Shown here piece by piece: positions 6,815 through 14,367 of a stretch of 19,847 nt of DNA (positions within the stretch are counted from its first letter, which is position 1; each line of letters begins with the position of its first letter). The translations under genes and the position numbers were made by a program. The DNA is from Thermotogae bacterium. Lineage in GTDB: Bacteria; Thermotogota; Thermotogae; UBA12178. The DNA is taken from assembly GCA_003641795.1 (NCBI GenBank), contig QNAP01000007.1, forward strand, positions 1 to 19,847. The letters run 5' to 3'. The notes beneath the pieces were generated by a model. It was given only the letters and a program-made list of their open reading frames with translations. It was not told the DNA's origin and searched no databases.

Positions 6815-8484
6815 TGCTTAACTCCATAGAAGAGGGTCTCATTGCCGTGGACAGAGATGGCAAGATAATCTACGTGAACAAGGCGGCCAGAGAGATCCTC
6901 AAGCTCGATTTGGACGTGATCGGGTCGCACGTTACCGAAGCGATACCCAACACGAGAATGCATATCGTCCTGCGAACGAAAACACCAGAGTACGACCAGA
7001 TTCAGTACATCGGAAACCGTTCCATCATCACGACAAGGGTACCCATATTTGCGAGTGATGGGACACTCCTTGGAGCTGTTGCTATTTTTAGAGATGTTTC
7101 AAGCGCTCGCAGGATGGCCGAAGAGGTAACCAACTTCCGAGAGCTTGAAGCGATGCTCATGGCAATAATAGATTCTACTCACGACGCTATCTCGGTGGCA
7201 GATGAAGAAGGCAGGATCGTCCTGGTGAACAAGGCTTACACGCGCTTGACCGGTTTGAGCGCCAGAGATGTCATTGGCAAACCTGCCACCATAGACATAG
7301 CCGAAGGAGAGAGCATGCACATAAAGGTAGCCAAGGAAAAGAGGCCTATGCGCAACATACACATGAAGGTGGGCCCTGGAAGGAAGGAAGTTATAGTCAA
7401 CGTTGATCCCATATTCGTGAACGGCGTTTTTAAAGGAAGCGTGGGTGTAATTCACGACACTTCCGAAATCATGGAGCTCCATAGGGAGTTGGAAGATCTG
7501 AAAAGGACCGTGAGGCGGATGAGTGCGCGCTACACATTCGACGATATCGTAGCAGTGAGCAATGCCATGAAAGCGTCAGTAGAACAGGCGAAACGTGTAG
7601 CCGACACTAACGCCACTGTACTGCTTCGTGGTGAAAGCGGCACGGGGAAAGAACTCTTCGCTCACGCTATTCACAACGCCAGTAAAAGACGCAAAGGACC
7701 ATTCGTGAGTGTAAATTGTGCTGCGCTTCCAGAGACACTTCTTGAGTCCGAGCTTTTCGGATACGAAGAAGGAGCGTTCACTGGAGCCAAACGAGGGGGG
7801 AAGCGCGGACTTTTAGAAGAGGCGGATGGCGGGACGCTCTTTCTGGACGAGATAGGCAAGATGGGGACGAGTGTTCAATCGAAGTTTCTCAGATTTCTCC
7901 AGGATCGTGAATTCGTGCGCGTTGGTGGAAGCGAGCCCACTTACGTGGATGTCAGGGTGATCGCGGCCACCAACATGAACATCGAAGAACTGGTGGAAAA
8001 GGGCAAATTTCTGCCGGACCTTTATTACAGATTGAATGTAGTGCCCATATACATCCCCCCTTTGAGAGAACGACCGGAGGATATCCCAGAACTCGTGAGA
8101 AGGATAATCCGCAAGTTGAATCAAGAATACGGAAGGGTAGTGGAAGACATAACGGAAGAAGCTCTTCGCATCCTGGCCGATTATGATTGGCCTGGAAACG
8201 TGAGGGAGCTGGAAAACGCCGTGGGTCGCTCCATCATCGCAATGGATGTGGACGAGCGCATCATACAAGCTTGCCATGTGGTCATCCCGATGCAGCGTCA
8301 AACAGAAAAACCGCACATAGAGCAAACGAAATCGCTGAAAGATATGATTGCCGAATACGAAAAAAGGATCATCCTGGAAACCCTGAAGAAGAACAACTGG
8401 CACAGGGAGAAAACGGCACGCGATCTGGGTATCAGCTTGAGGACACTGTACTACAAACTTAAAGAATATGGCTTGACTTCTTGA
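6790..8484 (+). CDS. Sigma-54-dependent transcriptional activator with tandem PAS domains and Fis-type HTH
   Basis: A 564-aa bacterial enhancer-binding protein. Two PAS-like sensory domains lie at about 1-115 and 125-235, followed by a short coiled linker. The AAA+ domain (about 250-475) has Walker A GESGTGKE at 281-288, the sigma-54-contacting GAFTGA loop at 328-333 and Walker B LFLDEI at 350-355. The C-terminus (about 520-562) is a Fis-type helix-turn-helix (EKTARDLGISLRTLYYKLKEYG). There is no receiver domain and no membrane segment, so the PAS pair probably senses a cytosolic ligand or redox state directly. GTG at 6790 overlaps rsmA by 25 nt. An intact GAFTGA implies that the organism encodes RpoN. 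The target genes are unknown; no clear -24/-12 promoter was seen in the window. Confidence 0.95.
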   Translation: MEENLYEVMLNSIEEGLIAVDRDGKIIYVNKAAREILKLDLDVIGSHVTEAIPNTRMHIVLRTKTPEYDQIQYIGNRSIITTRVPIFASDGTLLGAVAIFRDVSSARRMAEEVTNFRELEAMLMAIIDSTHDAISVADEEGRIVLVNKAYTRLTGLSARDVIGKPATIDIAEGESMHIKVAKEKRPMRNIHMKVGPGRKEVIVNVDPIFVNGVFKGSVGVIHDTSEIMELHRELEDLKRTVRRMSARYTFDDIVAVSNAMKASVEQAKRVADTNATVLLRGESGTGKELFAHAIHNASKRRKGPFVSVNCAALPETLLESELFGYEEGAFTGAKRGGKRGLLEEADGGTLFLDEIGKMGTSVQSKFLRFLQDREFVRVGGSEPTYVDVRVIAATNMNIEELVEKGKFLPDLYYRLNVVPIYIPPLRERPEDIPELVRRIIRKLNQEYGRVVEDITEEALRILADYDWPGNVRELENAVGRSIIAMDVDERIIQACHVVIPMQRQTEKPHIEQTKSLKDMIAEYEKRIILETLKKNNWHREKTARDLGISLRTLYYKLKEYGLTS

Positions 8485-8496
8485 TCGCCAGAATTT

Positions 8497-9609
8497 TCAT
8501 TCCCCACCAGATTCCGCTTTCGAACCTCGATCGCGATTCTTGGTTCTTTTATTCTCGTACATCCGCTTATCGGCTAATTCTATCGCCTCTTCGACGGAGC
8601 TGGCTTCCTCTGGAACGAGGGCGGTACCGATGCTGATGCCTACGCGGAACTCCTTTTCATCAATCTTCACAGGGGTCTCCACTACACTTTGGAGCCGGTT
8701 TATCAGCGTTTCCAAACCCTTTCCCTTCGCTTGTGTGACCACTACGAACTCGTCTCCGCCGTATCTGACCAGCAGATCATCCGGACGGATCGTTCTTTGA
8801 ACACGCTTTGCCAGAGTTAAGAGCACCAAATCGCCAACCCTGTGTCCTACAGAATCGTTCACCTGTTTAAAATCATCCAAATCGATGAATATCACGGTGT
8901 AGGAAGTGTTTTGCAGATTCGTTCGACACTCTTCCAAGGCCGTACGATTGTATGTTTCCGTAACGGGATCTATCCGCACGTTGAGCAGGATCTCGTGAAG
9001 GTGAAACAGCTGAGGAATTACCCGAGATACATCGTTTACGATAAATTCTACAACCTTCAACTTGCACCTCAAGCTCAGCCGGCTTTTCGGTCGAAACCAG
9101 TCTAAATTGAGGATTCCTGCGACTTGTCCTTCGAAGATTACCGGCACACCCAACCAAACTTTCAAGCGCTGATTCAGCTTCCACAAACGTGGACGGTAAA
9201 TCACTGGTTTCTTCGTGACGATGACCTTTTTTATGTTCTCAGGAGATACCTTCTGAATCCGTCTGGCTATCTGATGCAGTTCGACTCCGTCGTATGAATC
9301 GGACCATACGTAGAAGTCCCAGTTGCCCTCTTCTGGTGTCAATAAAAAAGACCACCCATCGGCTTTCACGATCTCCGCCACCAAAGAAAAAAGATGCGAC
9401 AGCGTTTCCTTTGGAGACCTACGCTGTTTCAAATCCTCAAGTATTGCTTCTAAGGTCATCGACCAGATATAACGGCTGATCACCCTTTTGAAAGATGGTG
9501 GAAACGCGGTGTACCCCAGCCGGTGTAGGAAGATGTACGATTGCAAACCGTGACTCACGAAGAAAACGATAAACCCCACGCTGAAGGCCCACAAGAGAAC
9601 TTCCAACAA
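8497..9609 (-). CDS. Membrane-anchored diguanylate cyclase (GGDEF) with GAF-like sensor region
   Basis: About 370 aa. One hydrophobic segment covers roughly residues 3-28, followed by a region resembling a GAF domain (about 60-200; LGVPVIFEGQVAGILNLDW). A GGDEF domain (about 210-355) follows, with the intact signature GGDEF at 284-288 and an inhibitory RxxD site (RPDD, 275-278) five residues before it. An active, product-inhibited cyclase making c-di-GMP from two GTP is expected. I placed the start at TTG 9609 because AAGGAG lies 7 nt upstream and the longer frame to 9666 would run far into the DUF4438 gene; the next codon is also TTG. It is the last gene of the - operon and ends 12 nt from the stop of the convergent sigma-54 activator. 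Confidence 0.9.
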   Translation of the reverse strand: MLEVLLWAFSVGFIVFFVSHGLQSYIFLHRLGYTAFPPSFKRVISRYIWSMTLEAILEDLKQRRSPKETLSHLFSLVAEIVKADGWSFLLTPEEGNWDFYVWSDSYDGVELHQIARRIQKVSPENIKKVIVTKKPVIYRPRLWKLNQRLKVWLGVPVIFEGQVAGILNLDWFRPKSRLSLRCKLKVVEFIVNDVSRVIPQLFHLHEILLNVRIDPVTETYNRTALEECRTNLQNTSYTVIFIDLDDFKQVNDSVGHRVGDLVLLTLAKRVQRTIRPDDLLVRYGGDEFVVVTQAKGKGLETLINRLQSVVETPVKIDEKEFRVGISIGTALVPEEASSVEEAIELADKRMYENKRTKNRDRGSKAESGGE

Positions 9610-9613
9610 GCCC

Positions 9614-10504
9614 TTACTCCTTCTTCCTGAACCTCCCGATACCCAGGATCTTTCCGATGTTAGCATCGGGGTTCTTCTTGGGAACTATCTTACCAGATGG
9701 GCTCGTCATGATGGTCGTCACGCCTGGACCATGTCCTGCGAGCTTGCAATCGCTATGGATCACCACACCAATGGTTACAGCTCCCTTCCTGTAACATCTA
9801 CCGAAGGCGTTATCGTGGTCCGTTATGGCAACGATATCTCCAAAACGCAGATCCTTCAACCCCAATTCCTCGATGGTCTTGCTATCAGCAGTCATGATGT
9901 CGTAGTCGCCAGTTCCCATACTCATCGATCCAACTCCCGAGCCCATCAACATCCCCGGAACAATAGCGGTCACAGGCACCACGATTTCTTCGCCGCGCTC
10001 TTCGACGCCCATCTTTTCCAACAGGTCGGGATCAAGGTTGTAAACGTAAACATCGGGATGGTCGAGAAGCTTGAGGCCCTGACCGAAGGCTTTGATCAAT
10101 ATCTTGTCTTCCAAAGTCAGCTTATCGAGCACATCGTCTGGGAAATCAACGAGGACATGTTCAGCCCCTCCGTGATGTCCCGTCACAACACCTGTGGCAC
10201 CCTTCGCGTCACCCGAAACCACCTTCGCCGCATTGCCAATACAAGCATAGAAGTTGTAGCCGCGATTTGGACCCTCATAGCGCTTACTCTGATCGAGAAT
10301 CGTGGAAACTCCGGGCTCCACGTGGTCGGCTTCCCAGCCAAAAACAGGATCGCCCACTTTAACGTTGTACGTGATCCCACCTGTGCCGGGCAACATGAAA
10401 GGCTTCCCCTGGTGATCAAAGGAGTGCTTGCCACTGTGTTCGGGATTGACTATGGCCCCCTGAACGGAGATCATCACGAGGCGTTCCTTGTTGGTTTTCA
10501 ACAC
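9614..10504 (-). CDS. DUF4438 domain-containing protein of unknown function
   Basis: A 296-aa soluble protein rich in Gly and Asp, resembling the DUF4438 family; I recall T. maritima TM1086 as a structural-genomics representative. Recognisable stretches are VQGAIVNPEHSGKHSFD near the N-terminus, PGTGGITYNVKVGDPVFGWEADHVEPGV-like text at about 40-66, VTGHHGGAEHVLVDFP in the middle, and GDIVAITDHDNAFGRCYRKGA and HSDCKLAGHGPGVT toward the end. No signal peptide or membrane segment is evident. The conserved His, Asp and Cys residues suggest a catalytic or metal site, but no reaction is known to me. GTG at 10504 lies behind GGGAGGGGTGAG and overlaps the nadE stop by 7 nt, so it is translationally coupled to NAD synthesis. 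Confidence 0.88.
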   Translation of the reverse strand: MLKTNKERLVMISVQGAIVNPEHSGKHSFDHQGKPFMLPGTGGITYNVKVGDPVFGWEADHVEPGVSTILDQSKRYEGPNRGYNFYACIGNAAKVVSGDAKGATGVVTGHHGGAEHVLVDFPDDVLDKLTLEDKILIKAFGQGLKLLDHPDVYVYNLDPDLLEKMGVEERGEEIVVPVTAIVPGMLMGSGVGSMSMGTGDYDIMTADSKTIEELGLKDLRFGDIVAITDHDNAFGRCYRKGAVTIGVVIHSDCKLAGHGPGVTTIMTSPSGKIVPKKNPDANIGKILGIGRFRKKE

Positions 10505-11406
10505 GACTCACCCCTCCCAAACTTTGGACTTAGGTAAGATGCCCTCATAGGTGCGCTCATTCCCACAATGCTCTTCACCCTGCTCACCATTTCGACGGAT
10601 GTTCCAATCTCTCGTGCAACTTCTTCCGGTTTGAGTCGACGATCTACCAAGCCTTCGAGAATGAGATCGAGAGTTGCGTAATCGATACTCAAGGCGTATT
10701 CATCGGTGACGCCAGGTATAAGATCGGGGCTCGGCGCACGTTTCACGATACTTGGCGGCACATCCAGTACTTGTGCCAGCTCGAACACCTCAGTCTTGTA
10801 AAGTTCGATAATGGGCATGACATCTGCCGCTCCATCTCCGTGTTTTACGAAAAACCCTGTCAAATACTCCGAACGATTCGCTGTGCCTATCACGATCCCG
10901 TTAGTTCGCTCAGCGAAATAGTATAGCATGATCATCCTGATTCTGTGTTTTATCCTGTAGAGGGAAGTTTCTTTGGCTATCCATCTGTTCTTCCTGGTCC
11001 TCAGTGTATGCAGGTAAACATCTTCCTTTATGATGTCTGCCTCGAATTTCTGCCTCATCCAGCGGTTTAAGTGAGGGGAAACCGTTGCCAACGCCTCTAT
11101 CTTGAAGTAAGCACCGCTGGCAAGTATCATGGGAGTGATGCTCTTTCTTACGGTTTTGACCCCATAGGACTTTGCCAACTTCAAAGCATCTCTCAAAGCA
11201 CTTCTGGGTGTGGTGACTTCAGGTAAAATGAGGGCGAGAATGCGCTCACTTTCCAACGCTTTCAGCAGTAGTTTGAAGACAACAGCGGAATCAACACCAC
11301 CAGAAAGCCCTATCACCGCACGTTCTGCCGAAGTATCTTTAAAGACGTTTCGGAGAAACTCCACCGTTTCGTCCACAACACCAAGAATTTCATCACCTCT
11401 AAACAT
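10498..11406 (-). CDS. nadE: NH3-dependent NAD+ synthetase
   Basis: A 302-aa N-type ATP pyrophosphatase that amidates nicotinic acid adenine dinucleotide to NAD+ with ATP, the last step of NAD synthesis; cytosolic. The PP-loop SGGVDSA is at residues 35-41. The downstream NAD synthetase signatures GTANRSEYLTGFFVKHGDGAAD and PIIELYKTEVFELA are present. It lacks the N-terminal glutaminase (nitrilase) domain of the glutamine-dependent form, so ammonia must be supplied free or by another protein. ATG at 11406 follows GAGAGGAAGTG. It overlaps the radical SAM gene upstream by 8 nt and the DUF4438 gene downstream by 7 nt. At 302 aa it is slightly longer than E. coli NadE (about 275), with an extended, basic middle region. 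Confidence 0.95.
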   Translation of the reverse strand: MFRGDEILGVVDETVEFLRNVFKDTSAERAVIGLSGGVDSAVVFKLLLKALESERILALILPEVTTPRSALRDALKLAKSYGVKTVRKSITPMILASGAYFKIEALATVSPHLNRWMRQKFEADIIKEDVYLHTLRTRKNRWIAKETSLYRIKHRIRMIMLYYFAERTNGIVIGTANRSEYLTGFFVKHGDGAADVMPIIELYKTEVFELAQVLDVPPSIVKRAPSPDLIPGVTDEYALSIDYATLDLILEGLVDRRLKPEEVAREIGTSVEMVSRVKSIVGMSAPMRASYLSPKFGRGESC

Positions 11407-13204
11407 CTTTCACTTCCTCTCGTACAGGCTTTGAGGAAAGTCTGTTAAACACGGTGTCGAAATCACACACCCCACAACCACTGCAATTGCCAAATCTGCA
11501 ATCGGGAGTTTTTTCTCCCTTCGACGCTTTCACATACTCGTTCCATAGAAAGCGTTTATCGATGCCCGTGTCCACGAAATCCCAGGGAAGCGGTTCATTC
11601 CTGTCCACTGTGTCTAAGTAAATGGATTCATCACAGTTGGCCTCTTCAACGCCCTTTCCCCACAACTTCCGATCGAATCGATCTTCCCATTCGTCGAGCA
11701 TTGCACCCCGAGTAAAAGCTGCCATAACAACTCGCGATAACCTTCTATCACCCCTTGAAAGGAGAGCCTCTACCTTGCTCTGGTGGTAATCGGAGATCTT
11801 GAGTTCCGCGGTTCCTCGCAACTTGGAAAGGATTTCGACACGTCTTTTATAGGTCTCCTGGTCCATAAAGCCAACGAACTGGAATGGTGTGTGCGCTTTA
11901 GGAATGAAGGCCGAAACGTTCACCGTAACTTTCTTCACCATCCGCCGAATCTTGCCTACAAGCTTTACGATACCTTCCACATCCTCGTCTTCTTCGAAGG
12001 GAAGACCGATCATGAAGTAAAGTTTAACACGCTTCCATCCCATCTTTGCCGCAGATTCCACGGCTTTCAGGATCTCCTCCTCCGTCACGTTCTTGTTGAT
12101 CACATCTCTCAAACGCTGTGTACCGGCTTCAGGCGCAAGGGTGAGGCCGGTTTTTCTAATCGAAGCGATAATCTGTGCAGCTTCCGCAGTAAAACTGTCC
12201 ACACGCGTCGAAGGTATCGAAAGCGAAACCATGCGGTCCTTCATCAGTTGATGTATACTTCCCAAAATCCCTTCAATATCCGTGTGGTCCATGCTACTGA
12301 GTGAAAGAAGTGAGACCTGCTCGTACCCCGTCTCTTCCACAAGATCACGTGCGATCTTTTCGATTTCCTCGCGTGAAAGTTCTCTTACCGGTCTGTAGAT
12401 CATCCCTGCCTGGCAGAATCTGCAACCACGTGTACAACCCCGCATGATCTCCACTATGCCGCGGTCGTGAACGATCTCCATGTAAGGAACTATCTGCTTC
12501 GTCGGCTGGTACCACGGCTTAGTTATCCTTCTCATCTTCACCTTGACCCTCTTTGGTACCACGAACCTGCCAGTTCTTTCCAGACTGCAGAGAGCTGGCA
12601 CGTAGACGCCTTCTATCCCTGCCAGCTTTTCTAAACGTCTTTTTCTGGACATGCCCTTCGTTTCCAGCACGACATGCGCTACTTCGAGAGCGACCTCTTC
12701 GCCATCACCGAGAACAAAGGCGTCAAAAAATGGGGCCACGGGCTCTGGATTTGTGGCACAAGGACCTCCTGCAATGACCATAGGGTCATCGTCAGCACGT
12801 TCTTGTGATAACAAGGGAATGTTCGCAAGATCGAGTGCTAAAAGGACTGAAGTATAAGAAAGCTCGTACTGCAGTGAAATGCCCACGATGTCGAAGGCGC
12901 AAGCGGGGGTTTTTGTTTCCAACGAGAAGAAAGGTATACCTGCCTCTTTCATTTCCGCTACCATGTCTACCCAAGGTAAAAAGCCTCGTTCCGCGTATAT
13001 CCAATCTTGATCGTTGAGCAGATGGTAGAGTATTCGGAAACCATGGTGAGACATACCCACTTCGTAAGTGTCTGGGAAGAGCAACAAAAAACGCAGCCGC
13101 CCTCTCGGATCTTTCTTGATGCTATTCAACTCTCCGCCTATGTAACGGCTGGGCTTTCTCACGTTCAAAAGCGTCGTATGAAGGAATCTTTCAATCTCGA
13201 TCAC
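11399..13204 (-). CDS. B12-binding-domain/radical SAM protein, TIGR03960-like
   Basis: About 601 aa. An N-terminal cobalamin-binding-like region begins FLHTTLLNVRKPSRYIGGE and continues LLLFPDTYEVGMSHHGFRIL. The radical SAM TIM barrel carries the [4Fe-4S] motif CTRGCRFC (C257, C261, C264) and later MIGLPFEEDED. The C-terminus is Cys-rich (CRFGNCSGCGVC), which could hold a second cluster. The family fits the TIGR03960 set, whose reaction is unknown to me. I set the start at GTG 13204, where GGGAGAG lies upstream and GTGA overlaps the stop of the ATPase gene by 4 nt; the open frame runs to 13303 inside that gene. The partner TIGR03936/DUF2344 protein often found beside it is not in this window. 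Confidence 0.9.
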   Translation of the reverse strand: MIEIERFLHTTLLNVRKPSRYIGGELNSIKKDPRGRLRFLLLFPDTYEVGMSHHGFRILYHLLNDQDWIYAERGFLPWVDMVAEMKEAGIPFFSLETKTPACAFDIVGISLQYELSYTSVLLALDLANIPLLSQERADDDPMVIAGGPCATNPEPVAPFFDAFVLGDGEEVALEVAHVVLETKGMSRKRRLEKLAGIEGVYVPALCSLERTGRFVVPKRVKVKMRRITKPWYQPTKQIVPYMEIVHDRGIVEIMRGCTRGCRFCQAGMIYRPVRELSREEIEKIARDLVEETGYEQVSLLSLSSMDHTDIEGILGSIHQLMKDRMVSLSIPSTRVDSFTAEAAQIIASIRKTGLTLAPEAGTQRLRDVINKNVTEEEILKAVESAAKMGWKRVKLYFMIGLPFEEDEDVEGIVKLVGKIRRMVKKVTVNVSAFIPKAHTPFQFVGFMDQETYKRRVEILSKLRGTAELKISDYHQSKVEALLSRGDRRLSRVVMAAFTRGAMLDEWEDRFDRKLWGKGVEEANCDESIYLDTVDRNEPLPWDFVDTGIDKRFLWNEYVKASKGEKTPDCRFGNCSGCGVCDFDTVFNRLSSKPVREEVKDV

Positions 13205-14367
13205 GATATCTCTCCCGCGAAGAAGCAGGCCACCTTCCGATCTTCTTCCACCTCTTTCAACGGTGGTTCTTCTTTGGAGCACACCTCCCTCGCGATGGGG
13301 CACCTCGGATGGAACCTGCAGCCAGAAGGCGGATTGATGGGGCTGGGTACATCACCTTTCAAGATGACACGCCTCTTCTTGTAGTCCGGGTCGGGTATGG
13401 GTATCGCCGACATGAGTGAGACGGTATAAGGATGGAGCGGCCGATCGAAAAGCTTCTTCTTTGGCGCCACTTCCACGATCTTTCCGAGATACATCACGGC
13501 CACCCTGTCGCTGATATGCTTTATCACGCTCAAGTCGTGGGAGATGAAGAGGTAGGTCAGCTGAAATTCTCTTTGGAGATCCTCCATCAGATTAAGGATC
13601 TGGCTTCGGATCGAAACGTCGAGCGCTGAAACGGCTTCATCGGCCACCACCAGCTTGGGATTGAGTATCAACGCTCTGGCAATGCCGATGCGTTGTCTCT
13701 GACCACCGCTGAACTCGTGAGGATAACGCATGGCGTACTCCGGATAGAGACCAACTTTCTGGAGTATCTCTGCGACCATCCTTCGGCGTTCAGCCGAACT
13801 CGAAGCGAGTCCGTGAACGTCCACTGCCTCGCCAATGATGTTGCCAATCCTCATTCTCGGGTTCAAAGAGCTGTATGGATCCTGGAAAACGATTTGCATC
13901 TCCCTCCGAATGGCTTTCTGCTTTTCTTTCCGGTTCTCTGTAAAGTGTCTTACAAAGCTTTCAGTGTTACCTTTATGATCGTTGAAGTAGACCTCCGCAT
14001 ATCGTCGAACCTCTTGGGGTAACTTCTCTATCTCATCTCCACTCAGCTTCTTGAAGTGATTTACGTAAGTTTGTTTCAAGTAACTCCGCACTTTCCACCT
14101 GGGCAGGAGATAGGGAGTGATATCTTCACCGTTGAAGTAAACACTTCCACCGGTGGGTGGATAGAGCCCCAAAAGCGTCATCCCTATGGTTGTCTTTCCA
14201 CATCCCGATTCCCCCACCAGTCCGAGGGTTTCGCCTTCGTATATATCGAAGTCCACACCATCAACGGCCTTGACCCAAGCCACGATTCGCTTGAAAATGC
14301 CGGCACGGATAGGAAAATGCTTGACCAAATGTCTCACTGAGAGTAAAGCTTCATCTTTCCGTGTCAC
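13201..14367 (-). CDS. Oligopeptide/dipeptide-type ABC transporter ATP-binding protein (OppF/DppF-like)
   Basis: A 388-aa ATPase of an Opp/Dpp-type importer on the cytosolic face. Walker A GESGCGKTT is at 52-60, the Q-loop FQDP at 161-164, signature SGGQRQR at 220-226 and Walker B LVVADE at 239-244. The C-terminal Opp/Dpp extension has Cys in the pattern C-x5-C-x6-C plus one later Cys (CRFHPRC...C...C), a pattern reported to bind an iron-sulfur cluster in related transporters. It is unusual in having about 59 extra residues between Walker A and the Q-loop (about 83-145, Lys/Glu-rich) relative to E. coli OppF. GTG at 14367 overlaps the preceding ATPase by 4 nt (GTGA). Confidence 0.94.
   Translation of the reverse strand: MTRKDEALLSVRHLVKHFPIRAGIFKRIVAWVKAVDGVDFDIYEGETLGLVGESGCGKTTIGMTLLGLYPPTGGSVYFNGEDITPYLLPRWKVRSYLKQTYVNHFKKLSGDEIEKLPQEVRRYAEVYFNDHKGNTESFVRHFTENRKEKQKAIRREMQIVFQDPYSSLNPRMRIGNIIGEAVDVHGLASSSAERRRMVAEILQKVGLYPEYAMRYPHEFSGGQRQRIGIARALILNPKLVVADEAVSALDVSIRSQILNLMEDLQREFQLTYLFISHDLSVIKHISDRVAVMYLGKIVEVAPKKKLFDRPLHPYTVSLMSAIPIPDPDYKKRRVILKGDVPSPINPPSGCRFHPRCPIAREVCSKEEPPLKEVEEDRKVACFFAGEIS

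Noticed and set aside
9731..10537. 268-codon + strand frame opposite the DUF4438 gene
   Set aside because: It mirrors the well-supported - strand gene and has low-complexity His/Ser text without a recognisable domain.
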